Origin: an uncultured Roseovarius sp.
Lineage (GTDB): Bacteria > Pseudomonadota > Alphaproteobacteria > Rhodobacterales > Rhodobacteraceae
DNA length: 10,576 bases
Assembly: GCA_913055965.1 (NCBI GenBank)
Contig: CAJXKX010000033.1
Location: 1-10,576 of the forward strand
Direction of reading: 5' to 3'
Shown here: positions 1 to 7,879 of the stretch, in pieces
How positions within the stretch are numbered: the first letter of the stretch is position 1
How the letters are laid out: each line of letters begins with the position of its first letter
Notes under the pieces: model-generated
The model's input: only the letters and a program-made list of their open reading frames with translations
Database searches by the model: none
Told to the model about the DNA's origin: nothing
Made by a program: the position numbers and the translations under genes

Positions 1-1525
1 GATCGCGGCGGAGGCGGAGCGGGTCATGCAGGGAGGTTCGGAGGCCTCGCGCGAGCGTCACGTCAAGCGCGGCAAGCTGCTGCCGCGCGACCGCATTGCC
101 GGGCTGCTCGATCCCGGTTCGCCCTTCCTGGAGATAGGCTTGTTCGCGGCCTCGGGCGTCTATGCCGATGACATCCCCTCGGCCGGCGCCATCGCCGGGA
201 TCGGGCGGGTTTCGGGGCGCGACTGCATGGTGCTTTGCAACGACGCCACCGTTAAGGGCGGCACCTATTATCCGCTGACGGTCAAGAAGCACTTGCGCGC
301 CCAGGAGATCGCCGAGGAAAACCGGCTGCCCTGTATCTATCTCGTCGATTCGGGCGGCGCGAACCTGCCGAACCAGGACGAGGTGTTTCCCGACAAGGAG
401 CATTTCGGACGGATCTTCTTCAACCAGGCGAATATGAGCGCCAAGGGCATCGCGCAGATCGCCGTGGTGATGGGATCCTGCACGGCGGGCGGTGCCTATG
501 TGCCGGCGATGAGCGACCAGACGATCATCGTCAAGAACCAGGGCACGATCTTCCTTGCCGGCCCGCCCTTGGTGAAGGAGGCGACGGGCGAGGTGGTCGA
601 CGCGGAGACTCTGGGCGGTGGCGACACCCATACCAGGCTCTCCGGTGTTGCCGATTACCTGGCCGACAATGACGATCATGCGCTGGCCCTTGCGCGCGAG
701 ATCGTCCGTAATCTCGGGCCCGCATCTACGCCCAATATTGCGCTCGCGGAGCCGCGCGTGCCGCTCTATCCCGCCGACGACATCATGGGCATCGTGCCGG
801 CGGACACGAAGACGCCTTACGATGTGCGCGAGGTGATCGCGCGGATCGTCGACGGCTCGGATTTCGCCGAGTTCAAGCCGCGCTACGGCACGACCCTGGT
901 AACGGGCTTCGCCCATGTCGATGGCGTGCCGGTCGGCATCCTCGCCAACAATGGCGTGTTGTTCTCGGAAAGCTCGCTGAAGGGGGCGCATTTCATCGAG
1001 CTGTGCTGCCAGCGGAAGATCCCGCTTCTGTTCCTGCAGAACATCACCGGCTTCATGGTCGGCTCGAAATACGAGGCGGGCGGCATTGCCCGCGACGGCG
1101 CCAAGCTGGTGACGGCGGTGTCGACGGCGAATGTGCCGAAAGTGACCGTCATCATCGGCGGCTCATACGGAGCCGGCAATTACGGCATGTGCGGGCGGGC
1201 CTATTCGCCGCGTTTCCTGTGGATGTGGCCGAACGCCCGCATCTCGGTGATGGGCGGCGCGCAGGCGGCGGGCGTGCTCGCCAATGTCCGGCGCGCCGGC
1301 ATCGAGGCGAAGGGCGGCAGCTGGACTGCCGAAGAAGAAGCCGCATTCAAGCAGCCGACGCTCGACATGTTCGAGCGGCAGTCGCACCCGCTCTATGCCT
1401 CGGCGCGGCTGTGGGATGACGGGATCATCGACCCGCGCAAGAGCCGGGATGTGCTGAGCCTTTCCTTGCGCGCAGCCTTGAACGCGCCGGTGGAGGAGAC
1501 GCGCTTTGGCGTCTTCCGGATGTGA
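1..1525 (+). CDS. liuB: Methylcrotonyl-CoA carboxylase, carboxyltransferase (beta) subunit, 5'-partial
   Basis: This subunit transfers the carboxyl group from biotin to 3-methylcrotonyl-CoA, giving 3-methylglutaconyl-CoA in leucine catabolism. The frame is open from base 2 through the first ATG at 26 to the stop at 1523-1525. Residues before that ATG (IAAEAER) look like the family's N-terminal helix, so the true start lies upstream and roughly 35-40 residues are missing. Seen: the N-terminal crotonase-like half with CNDATVKGGTYYP (about 238-276), YLVDSGGANLPNQDEVFPD (about 338-394) and MGSCTAGGAYVPAMSD; and the C-terminal half with NNGVLFSESSLKGAHFIELC, the GGSYGAGNYGMCGRAYSPRF glycine-rich CoA/biotin-binding stretch (about 1156-1215) and a WPNARISVMGGAQAAGVL block. 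The acyl-CoA carboxylase family is certain. Methylcrotonyl rather than propionyl specificity is inferred from these motifs and from the liuD, liuE and liuC neighbours. Isovaleryl-CoA dehydrogenase is the expected gene just upstream. Confidence 0.95.
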   Translation, partial: IAAEAERVMQGGSEASRERHVKRGKLLPRDRIAGLLDPGSPFLEIGLFAASGVYADDIPSAGAIAGIGRVSGRDCMVLCNDATVKGGTYYPLTVKKHLRAQEIAEENRLPCIYLVDSGGANLPNQDEVFPDKEHFGRIFFNQANMSAKGIAQIAVVMGSCTAGGAYVPAMSDQTIIVKNQGTIFLAGPPLVKEATGEVVDAETLGGGDTHTRLSGVADYLADNDDHALALAREIVRNLGPASTPNIALAEPRVPLYPADDIMGIVPADTKTPYDVREVIARIVDGSDFAEFKPRYGTTLVTGFAHVDGVPVGILANNGVLFSESSLKGAHFIELCCQRKIPLLFLQNITGFMVGSKYEAGGIARDGAKLVTAVSTANVPKVTVIIGGSYGAGNYGMCGRAYSPRFLWMWPNARISVMGGAQAAGVLANVRRAGIEAKGGSWTAEEEAAFKQPTLDMFERQSHPLYASARLWDDGIIDPRKSRDVLSLSLRAALNAPVEETRFGVFRM

Positions 1526-1544
1526 GGGTGGCGATGTCGGGTTC

Positions 1545-1567
1545 GGGGTATTTGTACCAAGAAGAAA
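1545..1567 (+). other. Short AT-rich motif in the liuB-liuD spacer
   Basis: The 57-base gap between the liuB stop and the liuD start contains GGGGTATTTGTACC followed by AAGAAGAAA, an A/T-rich island in very GC-rich surroundings. From memory, similar GGG(G/A)TATTT...AAGAAGA strings recur between genes in Rhodobacteraceae. That recollection cannot be tested here and no function is known to me. It has no significant hairpin beyond GGTATTTGTACC (a 4-bp stem, GGTA/TACC). It sits just 5' of the liuD ribosome binding site AGGGGG (1569-1574). Confidence 0.3.
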
Positions 1568-1582
1568 CAGGGGGCGCGGGCC

Positions 1583-3516
<1,934 letters not shown>

Positions 3517-3520
<4 letters not shown>

Positions 3521-4176
3521 TCCGGCTGCATCACGTGCCTCTGGCGCGCTCGCTGCGGGTGCTGTGGCTGCTGGAGGAGCTGGGGCTCGACTACGAGGTC
3601 GCGTATTATTCGATCCGCGACGGCTCGATGCGCAGCCCGGAGTTCCTCGCGCTGTCGCCCGCGGGGCGGGTGCCGGTGCTGGAGCACGAGGGCGATGTGT
3701 GGTTCGAGAGCGCGGCCATCGTGCAGATGCTGTGCGAGACCTATCCCGATGCCGGGCTGATGCCGGGGCCGGGCCATCCGGAGCGCGCAGGGTTCCTGGA
3801 AATGCTTAGCCTGTCGGAGACGGTGGGCTGTCTGCTGGAAAACCTCAACCTCAACCAGGTGTTCCTGCGTCCGCCCGCGCGCCCCTCGGCCACGGTGGTG
3901 AAGCTGCTCAATGCGCGGCTGCGCGCGGTGCTGGCGGCGGTTGAGGCGCGGATCGAGGGTGACCATCTGCTGCCCTCGGGATTCTCGGCGGCGGATATCA
4001 TGTTCGCCTACGGGTTCGAGCTGGCGCGGTATTACGTCGATCTGGACCAATACCCGCGCCTTATGGCCTATTGGGACCGTTTGCGCGCGCGGCCCGCCTA
4101 TGCCCGCGCCAAGGCGCGCGATGGCGCGCAGGATATCTATGCGCAGGAGTTCTATCCCGTGCCGGAGGAGGGATGA
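3517..4176 (+). CDS. Glutathione S-transferase family protein
   Basis: This 219-aa cytosolic protein is GST-like. The N-terminal thioredoxin-like domain (1 to about 80) begins MIRLHHVPLARSLRVLWLLEE, with Ser12 in the usual position of the glutathione-activating Ser, a cis-Pro strand VPVL at 52-55 and the glutathione gamma-Glu-binding ESAAI at 64-68. The remainder (about 90-205) is an alpha-helical GST C-domain with the FSAADIMFAYGFE stretch that resembles the N-capping box region (S/T-x-x-D). Start: ATG 3517 overlaps the liuD stop as ATGA, with GGAGG (3505-3509) seven bases upstream, so it is translationally coupled. The last bases overlap the liuE start. The substrate is unknown. A role tied to leucine catabolism, such as handling a reactive enoyl-CoA or thioester, is only an inference from position. 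Confidence 0.9.
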
Positions 4177-5042
4177 TGGCCGAGACGGTCGAGATCTTCG
4201 AAGTGGGTCCGCGCGACGGGCTTCAGAACGAAAAGGCCCGGATTGCCACGCGCGACAAGATCGCGCTGGTGGACCTGCTGAGCATGGCGGGTTTCGCGCG
4301 GATCGAGGTGGCGAGTTTCGTCAGCCCCAAATGGGTGCCGCAGATGGCCGATTCGGGCGAGGTTCTGCGCGGGATCAGGCGGGCGCCGGGGGTGCGCTAT
4401 GCCGCGCTCACGCCCAACATGCGGGGGCTTTCGGACGCGCTCGAGGCGGGGGCGGACGAGGTGGCGGTGTTCGGCTCGGCCTCGGAAGGGTTTTCGAGGG
4501 CCAATATCAACGCCACGATCGAGGAAAGCCTCGCCCGCTTCGCCCCGGTGCTGGAGGCGGCGGGGGCGGAGGGGCTGCGCGTGCGCGGCTATGTCTCCTG
4601 CGTGGTCGAATGCCCCTATGACGGCGCGGTGGAGCCTGCGCAGGCGGCGCGGGTGGCGGAAAGCCTGTGGCAGATGGGATGCTACGAGATCAGCCTTGGC
4701 GACACGATCGGGCAAGGCACGCCCGAGGCGGTCGATGCGATGCTGGCGGCGGTCGGCGACGCGGTGCCGGTGGAGCGGCTGGCCGGGCATTTCCACGACA
4801 CCTCGGGGCGCGCGCTCGACAATATCGAGGCGGCGCTGGCGCGGGGGGTGCGGGTGTTCGATGCCGCAGTCGGAGGGCTGGGGGGCTGTCCCTATGCGCC
4901 CGGCGCGGCGGGCAACGTGGCGACCGAGGCTGTGCATGACCGGCTGACGGCGCTGGGTTACGAGACCGGGCTCGACCGGGAGGTTCTTACGCGCGCGGCG
5001 GCGATGGCGCGGGCGATGCGGGGCGAGGCTCCGAAATCTTGA
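4176..5042 (+). CDS. liuE: Hydroxymethylglutaryl-CoA lyase
   Basis: The enzyme cleaves HMG-CoA to acetyl-CoA and acetoacetate, the last step of leucine breakdown. The 288-aa TIM-barrel protein has every family hallmark: EVGPRDGLQNE at 9-19 with catalytic Arg13 and metal-binding Asp14, SFVSPKWVPQMAD at 47-59, GHFHDT at 204-209 (metal-binding His205/His207), and the lyase signature with GLGGCPYAPGAAGNVATE at 234-251, where Cys238 is the catalytic-loop cysteine and Asn247 a metal ligand. Two start codons are tandem (ATG at 4173 and 4176, sequence ATGATG). I chose 4176 because AGGAGG (4166-4171) is only one base from 4173 but four bases from 4176, and because MAETVEIFEVGPRDG is the typical N-terminus. 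The frame is open further upstream, but that part is only the shadow of the GST gene. The start overlaps the GST stop, so the genes are coupled. Confidence 0.95.
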   Translation: MAETVEIFEVGPRDGLQNEKARIATRDKIALVDLLSMAGFARIEVASFVSPKWVPQMADSGEVLRGIRRAPGVRYAALTPNMRGLSDALEAGADEVAVFGSASEGFSRANINATIEESLARFAPVLEAAGAEGLRVRGYVSCVVECPYDGAVEPAQAARVAESLWQMGCYEISLGDTIGQGTPEAVDAMLAAVGDAVPVERLAGHFHDTSGRALDNIEAALARGVRVFDAAVGGLGGCPYAPGAAGNVATEAVHDRLTALGYETGLDREVLTRAAAMARAMRGEAPKS

Positions 5043-5075
5043 AAAGATTTCGAGAAATTTCTTTTCAAGAAATTT
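5032..5075 (+). repeat. Tandem AT-rich palindromes at the liuE stop and in the liuE-liuC gap
   Basis: Two perfect inverted repeats lie back to back in an AT-rich block between two very GC-rich genes. The first pairs CGAAATCTT (5032-5040) with AAGATTTCG (5044-5052) around loop GAA and includes the liuE stop TGA (5040-5042). The second pairs AAATTTCTT (5055-5063) with AAGAAATTT (5067-5075) around loop TTC. A third, mutually exclusive pairing joins TTGAAAAGA (5039-5047) to TCTTTTCAA (5060-5068), with an inner TTTC/GAAA stem. The following bases are a short T-run and then GC, so it is not a standard intrinsic terminator. It may be a dispersed intergenic repeat, an mRNA-processing element or an attenuator. 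Immediately downstream is a strong liuC ribosome binding site, GAGGGAGG (5081-5088). Confidence 0.7.
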
Positions 5076-5094
5076 TCCGCGAGGGAGGAAACGC

Positions 5095-5880
5095 ATGACA
5101 GAGACGATCAGCATCGAGCGCGACGGGCGGGGCGTGGCCACGCTCTGGCTCGACCGGGCGGAGAAGCACAATGCCATGTCGGCGCAGATGATCGCCGAGT
5201 TGCACGGCGCGGCGCGCGATCTGGGCGCGGATGACGCGGTGCGGGTGGTGGTGCTGGCGGCGCGGGGCAAGAGCTTTTGCGCGGGCGGCGATCTGGGCTG
5301 GATGCGGGAGCAGTTCGAGGCCGACCCCGAGACGCGCAGCCGCGAGGCGGCCAGGCTGGCGTATATGCTTCAGGCGCTCAACACCCTGCCCAAGCCGCTG
5401 ATCGGGCGGGTGCAGGGCAATGCGTTCGGCGGCGGCATCGGGCTGATGAGTGTGTGCGACGTGGCGGTGGGGGATGCAGGGGCGCTGTTCGCGCTGACCG
5501 AGACGCGGCTGGGGCTCATCCCGGCGACAATCGGCCCTTACGTCGCCGCGCGGATGGGCGAGGCGCGGGCGCGGCGCGTCTTCATGTCGGGCCGCCGGTT
5601 CGACGCGGGCGAGGCGGTGGCGCTGGGCCTGCTGGCGCGGGCGGTGCCGGGGGACGATCTCGACGCGGCGGTCGAGGCCGAGGTCGCGCCCTATCTCGAT
5701 TGTGCGCCGGGGGCGGTGGCGCGCGCCAAGGCGCTGCTGCGGGGCCTGGGGCCGCAGATTGACGAAAACGTGATCGCACAGACCGTCGCGGCGCTGGCCG
5801 AGTGCTGGGCCGGGGAGGAGGCGCCCGAGGGCATCGGGGCGTTTTTCGACCGCCGCAAGCCGGGCTGGCAGCGGGGGTGA
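5095..5880 (+). CDS. liuC: Enoyl-CoA hydratase/isomerase family, probable methylglutaconyl-CoA hydratase
   Basis: The probable reaction is hydration of 3-methylglutaconyl-CoA to HMG-CoA, the step between LiuB/LiuD and LiuE. The 261-aa protein has a complete crotonase fold: LDRAEKHNAMS at 19-29, the oxyanion-hole segment SFCAGGDLGWM at 60-70, the second oxyanion strand GNAFGGGIGLMSVCD at 108-122, and FALTETRLGLIPATIGPYV at 132-150 with the catalytic Glu136. The position of the second catalytic Glu of classical crotonases falls in an ARARRVFMSG stretch with Arg instead. From memory this pattern (RLGLIPA-x-I-x-P-x-V then ARR) is that of LiuC-type methylglutaconyl-CoA hydratases. ATG 5095 has the strong ribosome binding site GAGGGAGG (5081-5088), six bases away. 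It is probably the last gene of the leucine cluster. General short-chain enoyl-CoA hydratase is the alternative. Confidence 0.9.
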   Translation: MTETISIERDGRGVATLWLDRAEKHNAMSAQMIAELHGAARDLGADDAVRVVVLAARGKSFCAGGDLGWMREQFEADPETRSREAARLAYMLQALNTLPKPLIGRVQGNAFGGGIGLMSVCDVAVGDAGALFALTETRLGLIPATIGPYVAARMGEARARRVFMSGRRFDAGEAVALGLLARAVPGDDLDAAVEAEVAPYLDCAPGAVARAKALLRGLGPQIDENVIAQTVAALAECWAGEEAPEGIGAFFDRRKPGWQRG

Positions 5881-6097
5881 GTCGCGCCGCTTGCCGCGGC
5901 GCGGCATGGCGCGGTCCGGTTTTCGGACCAATTGCGGCACAAAGCCGCATACCGTTGCATACAAACCCCAAGATTCCGCCTCCGCAGGCGGGCAAACCGT
6001 CGCGCCTTCGGTTGACCGGGCAGAGGGGCAGGTTTAAACCCGGGGCATATGCAGCCAACTCGATGCGCGCCCGTCCGCGCATGAAAGGAGCCATCCC
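5881..6097 (+). other. liuC-nuoA spacer with a run of short perfect hairpins
   Basis: This 217-base stretch has no convincing gene. It holds five perfect stems: GCGCCGC/GCGGCGC (5884-5890 with 5896-5902), GGTCCG/CGGACC (5913-5918 with 5924-5929), TGCGGC/GCCGCA (5933-5938 with 5944-5949), CCGCCT/AGGCGG (5976-5981 with 5986-5991) and ATGCGCG/CGCGCAT (6063-6069 with 6076-6082). There are also the palindromes GGTTTAAACC (6031-6040) and GCATATGC (6045-6052). None of the stems is followed by a T-run. The spacer separates the leucine cluster from the nuo operon and is the natural place for a nuo promoter and leader. A Rho-dependent end of the leucine transcript is possible but not shown. Confidence 0.6.
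6012..6038 (+). promoter_or_regulatory. Candidate sigma-70-type promoter for nuoA
   Basis: TTGACC (6012-6017) and TTTAAA (6033-6038) are separated by 15 bases and resemble a -35/-10 pair with short spacing. The TTTAAA lies inside the palindrome GGTTTAAACC (6031-6040), which could alternatively be an operator. The position, about 60 bases before the nuoA start in the only real gap upstream of the operon, is suitable. GC-rich alphaproteobacterial promoters are hard to recognise by eye, so this is tentative. Confidence 0.3.
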
Positions 6098-6463
6098 GTG
6101 GAAGAGATGCTGAGGGAATATCTCCCGATCCTGGTCCTTCTCGCGGTCGCCATCGGTCTCGGATTGATCCTGATCCTCGCCGCCGTGGTGCTCGCGGTGC
6201 GCCATCCCGATCCCGAGAAGGTGAGCGCCTATGAATGCGGGTTCAACGCCTTCGACGACGCGCGGATGAAATTCGACGTGCGGTTCTACCTGGTGTCGAT
6301 CCTGTTCATCATATTTGACCTCGAGATTGCCATGCTATTTCCATGGGCAGTCGCGTTTCAGGATCTCAGCATGGCGGCCTTCTGGTCGATGATGGTGTTC
6401 CTGGCGGTCCTGACCGCGGGCTTTGCCTACGAATGGCGCAAGGGAGCGATGGAATGGCAGTAA
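6098..6463 (+). CDS. nuoA: NADH-quinone oxidoreductase subunit A
   Basis: This is a small membrane subunit of complex I, at the junction of the membrane arm and the quinone-binding module. The protein is 121 aa, the length I recall for Paracoccus Nqo7. Three hydrophobic helices are visible (about 8-34, 62-83 and 90-111). Between the first two lies the conserved loop with SAYECGFNAFDDAR (43-56), including the YECGF motif, and helix 2 contains KFDVRFYLVSILFIIFDLE with the conserved acidic pair. The start is GTG at 6098 (GTG GAA GAG ATG), supported by GAAAGGAG (6083-6090) seven bases upstream. A later ATG at 6107 would cut the N-terminus and lacks a well-placed ribosome binding site. First gene of the nuo operon; its 3' end overlaps nuoB by ten bases. 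Confidence 0.96.
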   Translation: MEEMLREYLPILVLLAVAIGLGLILILAAVVLAVRHPDPEKVSAYECGFNAFDDARMKFDVRFYLVSILFIIFDLEIAMLFPWAVAFQDLSMAAFWSMMVFLAVLTAGFAYEWRKGAMEWQ

Positions 6464-7074
6464 ATGATCGCGATGGCGCGCTCGTGACCGAGACGCAGGG
6501 GATGGCCAACCAGAGCGCGCGGGTCAAGTCGGGGCCGTCGAGCCTCGCCCCGGCAGAGGCGTGGGACGCGGGCAAGGCGCTCGATCCCGCGTCGCAGGCG
6601 CTCAATGCCGAATTGCAGGACAAGGGCTTTCTCGTCACCTCGACCGAGGACATCATCAACTGGGCGCGCACCGGCTCGCTGCACTGGATGACCTTCGGCC
6701 TCGCCTGCTGCGCGGTCGAGATGATGCATGCGTCCATGCCGCGCTACGACCTCGAGCGCTATGGCACCGCGCCGCGCGCGAGCCCGCGCCAGTCGGACCT
6801 GATGATCGTGGCGGGCACGCTCACCAACAAGATGGCACCCGCGCTGCGCAAGGTCTACGACCAGATGCCCGAGCCGCGCTACGTGATCTCGATGGGGTCC
6901 TGCGCCAATGGCGGCGGCTATTACCACTACAGCTACAGCGTCGTGCGCGGCTGCGACCGGATCGTGCCGGTCGACATCTACGTGCCGGGCTGTCCGCCCA
7001 CGGCGGAGGCGCTGGTCTACGGGATCATGCAGTTGCAGCGCAAGATCCGCCGGACGGGGACGATCGTGAGATGA
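6454..7074 (+). CDS. nuoB: NADH-quinone oxidoreductase subunit B
   Basis: NuoB carries iron-sulfur cluster N2, the last electron donor to quinone in the peripheral arm of complex I. The 206-aa product keeps all four N2 ligands, Cys85-Cys86 (LACCAVEMM), Cys150 (GSCANGGGYYHYSY) and Cys180 (PGCPPTAEAL), with the same spacing as in Paracoccus Nqo6 as recalled. ATG 6454 has AAGGGAG (6440-6446) seven bases upstream and begins within the nuoA end, so the genes are coupled. The open frame continues upstream of 6454 but only as a shadow of nuoA. Compared with the about 174-aa Paracoccus protein there is an N-terminal extension of about 32 residues, polar and Ala/Ser-rich, before the conserved ELQDKGFLVTSTEDIINWAR. 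An internal start at Met17 (6502) would shorten it but lacks a clear ribosome binding site. The stop overlaps nuoC as ATGA. Confidence 0.96.
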   Translation: MAVNDRDGALVTETQGMANQSARVKSGPSSLAPAEAWDAGKALDPASQALNAELQDKGFLVTSTEDIINWARTGSLHWMTFGLACCAVEMMHASMPRYDLERYGTAPRASPRQSDLMIVAGTLTNKMAPALRKVYDQMPEPRYVISMGSCANGGGYYHYSYSVVRGCDRIVPVDIYVPGCPPTAEALVYGIMQLQRKIRRTGTIVR

Positions 7075-7676
7075 CCAACGCACTCAAGGAACTGGGCAGC
7101 TACATCGAGGCCAAGCGCGCCGATTGCGTGCTGGGCTGGCAGATCGCGCATGGCGAGATCACGGTGGACGTCGCCCCCTCGAACATCGCCGGGCTGGCCG
7201 AGTTTCTCAAGACCGACCAGAACTGCGCCTTTTCCACGCTGGTGGACATCACCGCGGTGGACTGGCCCGAGCGGCCCAAGCGCTTCGACGTGGTCTATCA
7301 CCTGCTGAGCATGTACCAGAACCACCGCATCCGCCTGCGCGTGGCGGTGCGCGAGGAGGACATGCTGCGCTCGCTCTGCGGCGTCTACCCGGCCGCCAAC
7401 TGGTTCGAGCGCGAGGTGTTCGACATGTTCGGCGTCATCTTCACCGGGCATCCCGACCTGCGGCGCATCCTCACCGATTACGGCTTTCGCGGCTATCCGC
7501 TGCGCAAGGATTTCCCGACCACGGGCTATACCGAGGTGCGCTATGACGAGGTGCAGAAGCGCGTCGTCTACGAGCCCGTGAAGCTGGTGCAGGAATACCG
7601 GCAATTCGATTTCATGTCGCCCTGGGAAGGGGCCGATTACATCCTTCCGGGCGACGAGAAGGAGGACGCGACATGA
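7071..7676 (+). CDS. nuoC: NADH-quinone oxidoreductase subunit C
   Basis: This is the 30-kDa subunit of the complex I connecting module; it has no cofactor and docks against NuoD. The 201-aa product is close to the length recalled for Paracoccus Nqo5 (about 208). Its family signature is intact: NWFEREVFDMFGVIFTGHPD, then LRRILTDYGFRGYPLRKDFPTTG, and a C-terminal tail ending in FDFMSPWEGADYILPGDEK. ATG 7071 overlaps the nuoB stop as ATGA and the reading starts MTNALKELGSYIEAK, typical for the family. NuoC is a separate protein here, not fused to NuoD as in Escherichia coli, which fits an alphaproteobacterium. Its own stop overlaps the next small gene (ATGATG). Confidence 0.96.
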   Translation: MTNALKELGSYIEAKRADCVLGWQIAHGEITVDVAPSNIAGLAEFLKTDQNCAFSTLVDITAVDWPERPKRFDVVYHLLSMYQNHRIRLRVAVREEDMLRSLCGVYPAANWFEREVFDMFGVIFTGHPDLRRILTDYGFRGYPLRKDFPTTGYTEVRYDEVQKRVVYEPVKLVQEYRQFDFMSPWEGADYILPGDEKEDAT

Positions 7677-7879
7677 TGGGCGCAGGCTATGGCATGGGCG
7701 GCGGCGGGCTGCTGTTCATGGTGATTTTCGCGGTGCTGATGGTGGTGCCGTTCTGGCGCCTGCTGCCGCAGTTCGGCATCCCCAACTGGGTGGCGCTGGC
7801 GGCGATCATCCCGCTGGGCACGATCGTGCTGCTGTGGGTGATGGCATTCCGCGACAAGATCGACGGGGGCAAGGCATGA
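7673..7879 (+). CDS. Small two-helix membrane protein inside the nuo operon
   Basis: I do not recognise the family of this 68-aa ORF, but it looks like a real gene. AAGGAGG (7659-7665) lies seven bases before ATG 7673, the start overlaps the nuoC stop and the stop overlaps the nuoD start as ATGA, so it is coupled on both sides. The protein begins with a Gly/Met-rich stretch (MMGAGYGMGGGG), has one hydrophobic helix at about 12-28, a short loop FWRLLPQFGIPNW (27-39), a second helix at about 40-58, and a charged end FRDKIDGGKA. It has no cysteine or catalytic motif. A tandem ATG at 7676 is the alternative start. The position suggests a complex I accessory or assembly factor, which is inference. 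A hitch-hiking unrelated gene is possible. Confidence 0.75.
   Translation: MMGAGYGMGGGGLLFMVIFAVLMVVPFWRLLPQFGIPNWVALAAIIPLGTIVLLWVMAFRDKIDGGKA

Noticed and set aside
4071..4175. An upstream-extended start for liuE
   Set aside because: The residues before 4173 are the frame-shifted shadow of the GST gene; homologues start at the MAETVEIFEVGPRDG position.
5884..5902. GC-rich hairpin after liuC as an intrinsic terminator
   Set aside because: The stem GCGCCGC/GCGGCGC is followed by GGCATGGCGCGG with no T-run, so it does not meet the intrinsic terminator pattern.
5802..6113. A 103-codon + strand frame spanning the liuC end and the spacer
   Set aside because: It is out of frame with liuC, starts inside it, has no ribosome binding site or family resemblance, and runs through the hairpin-rich spacer into nuoA.
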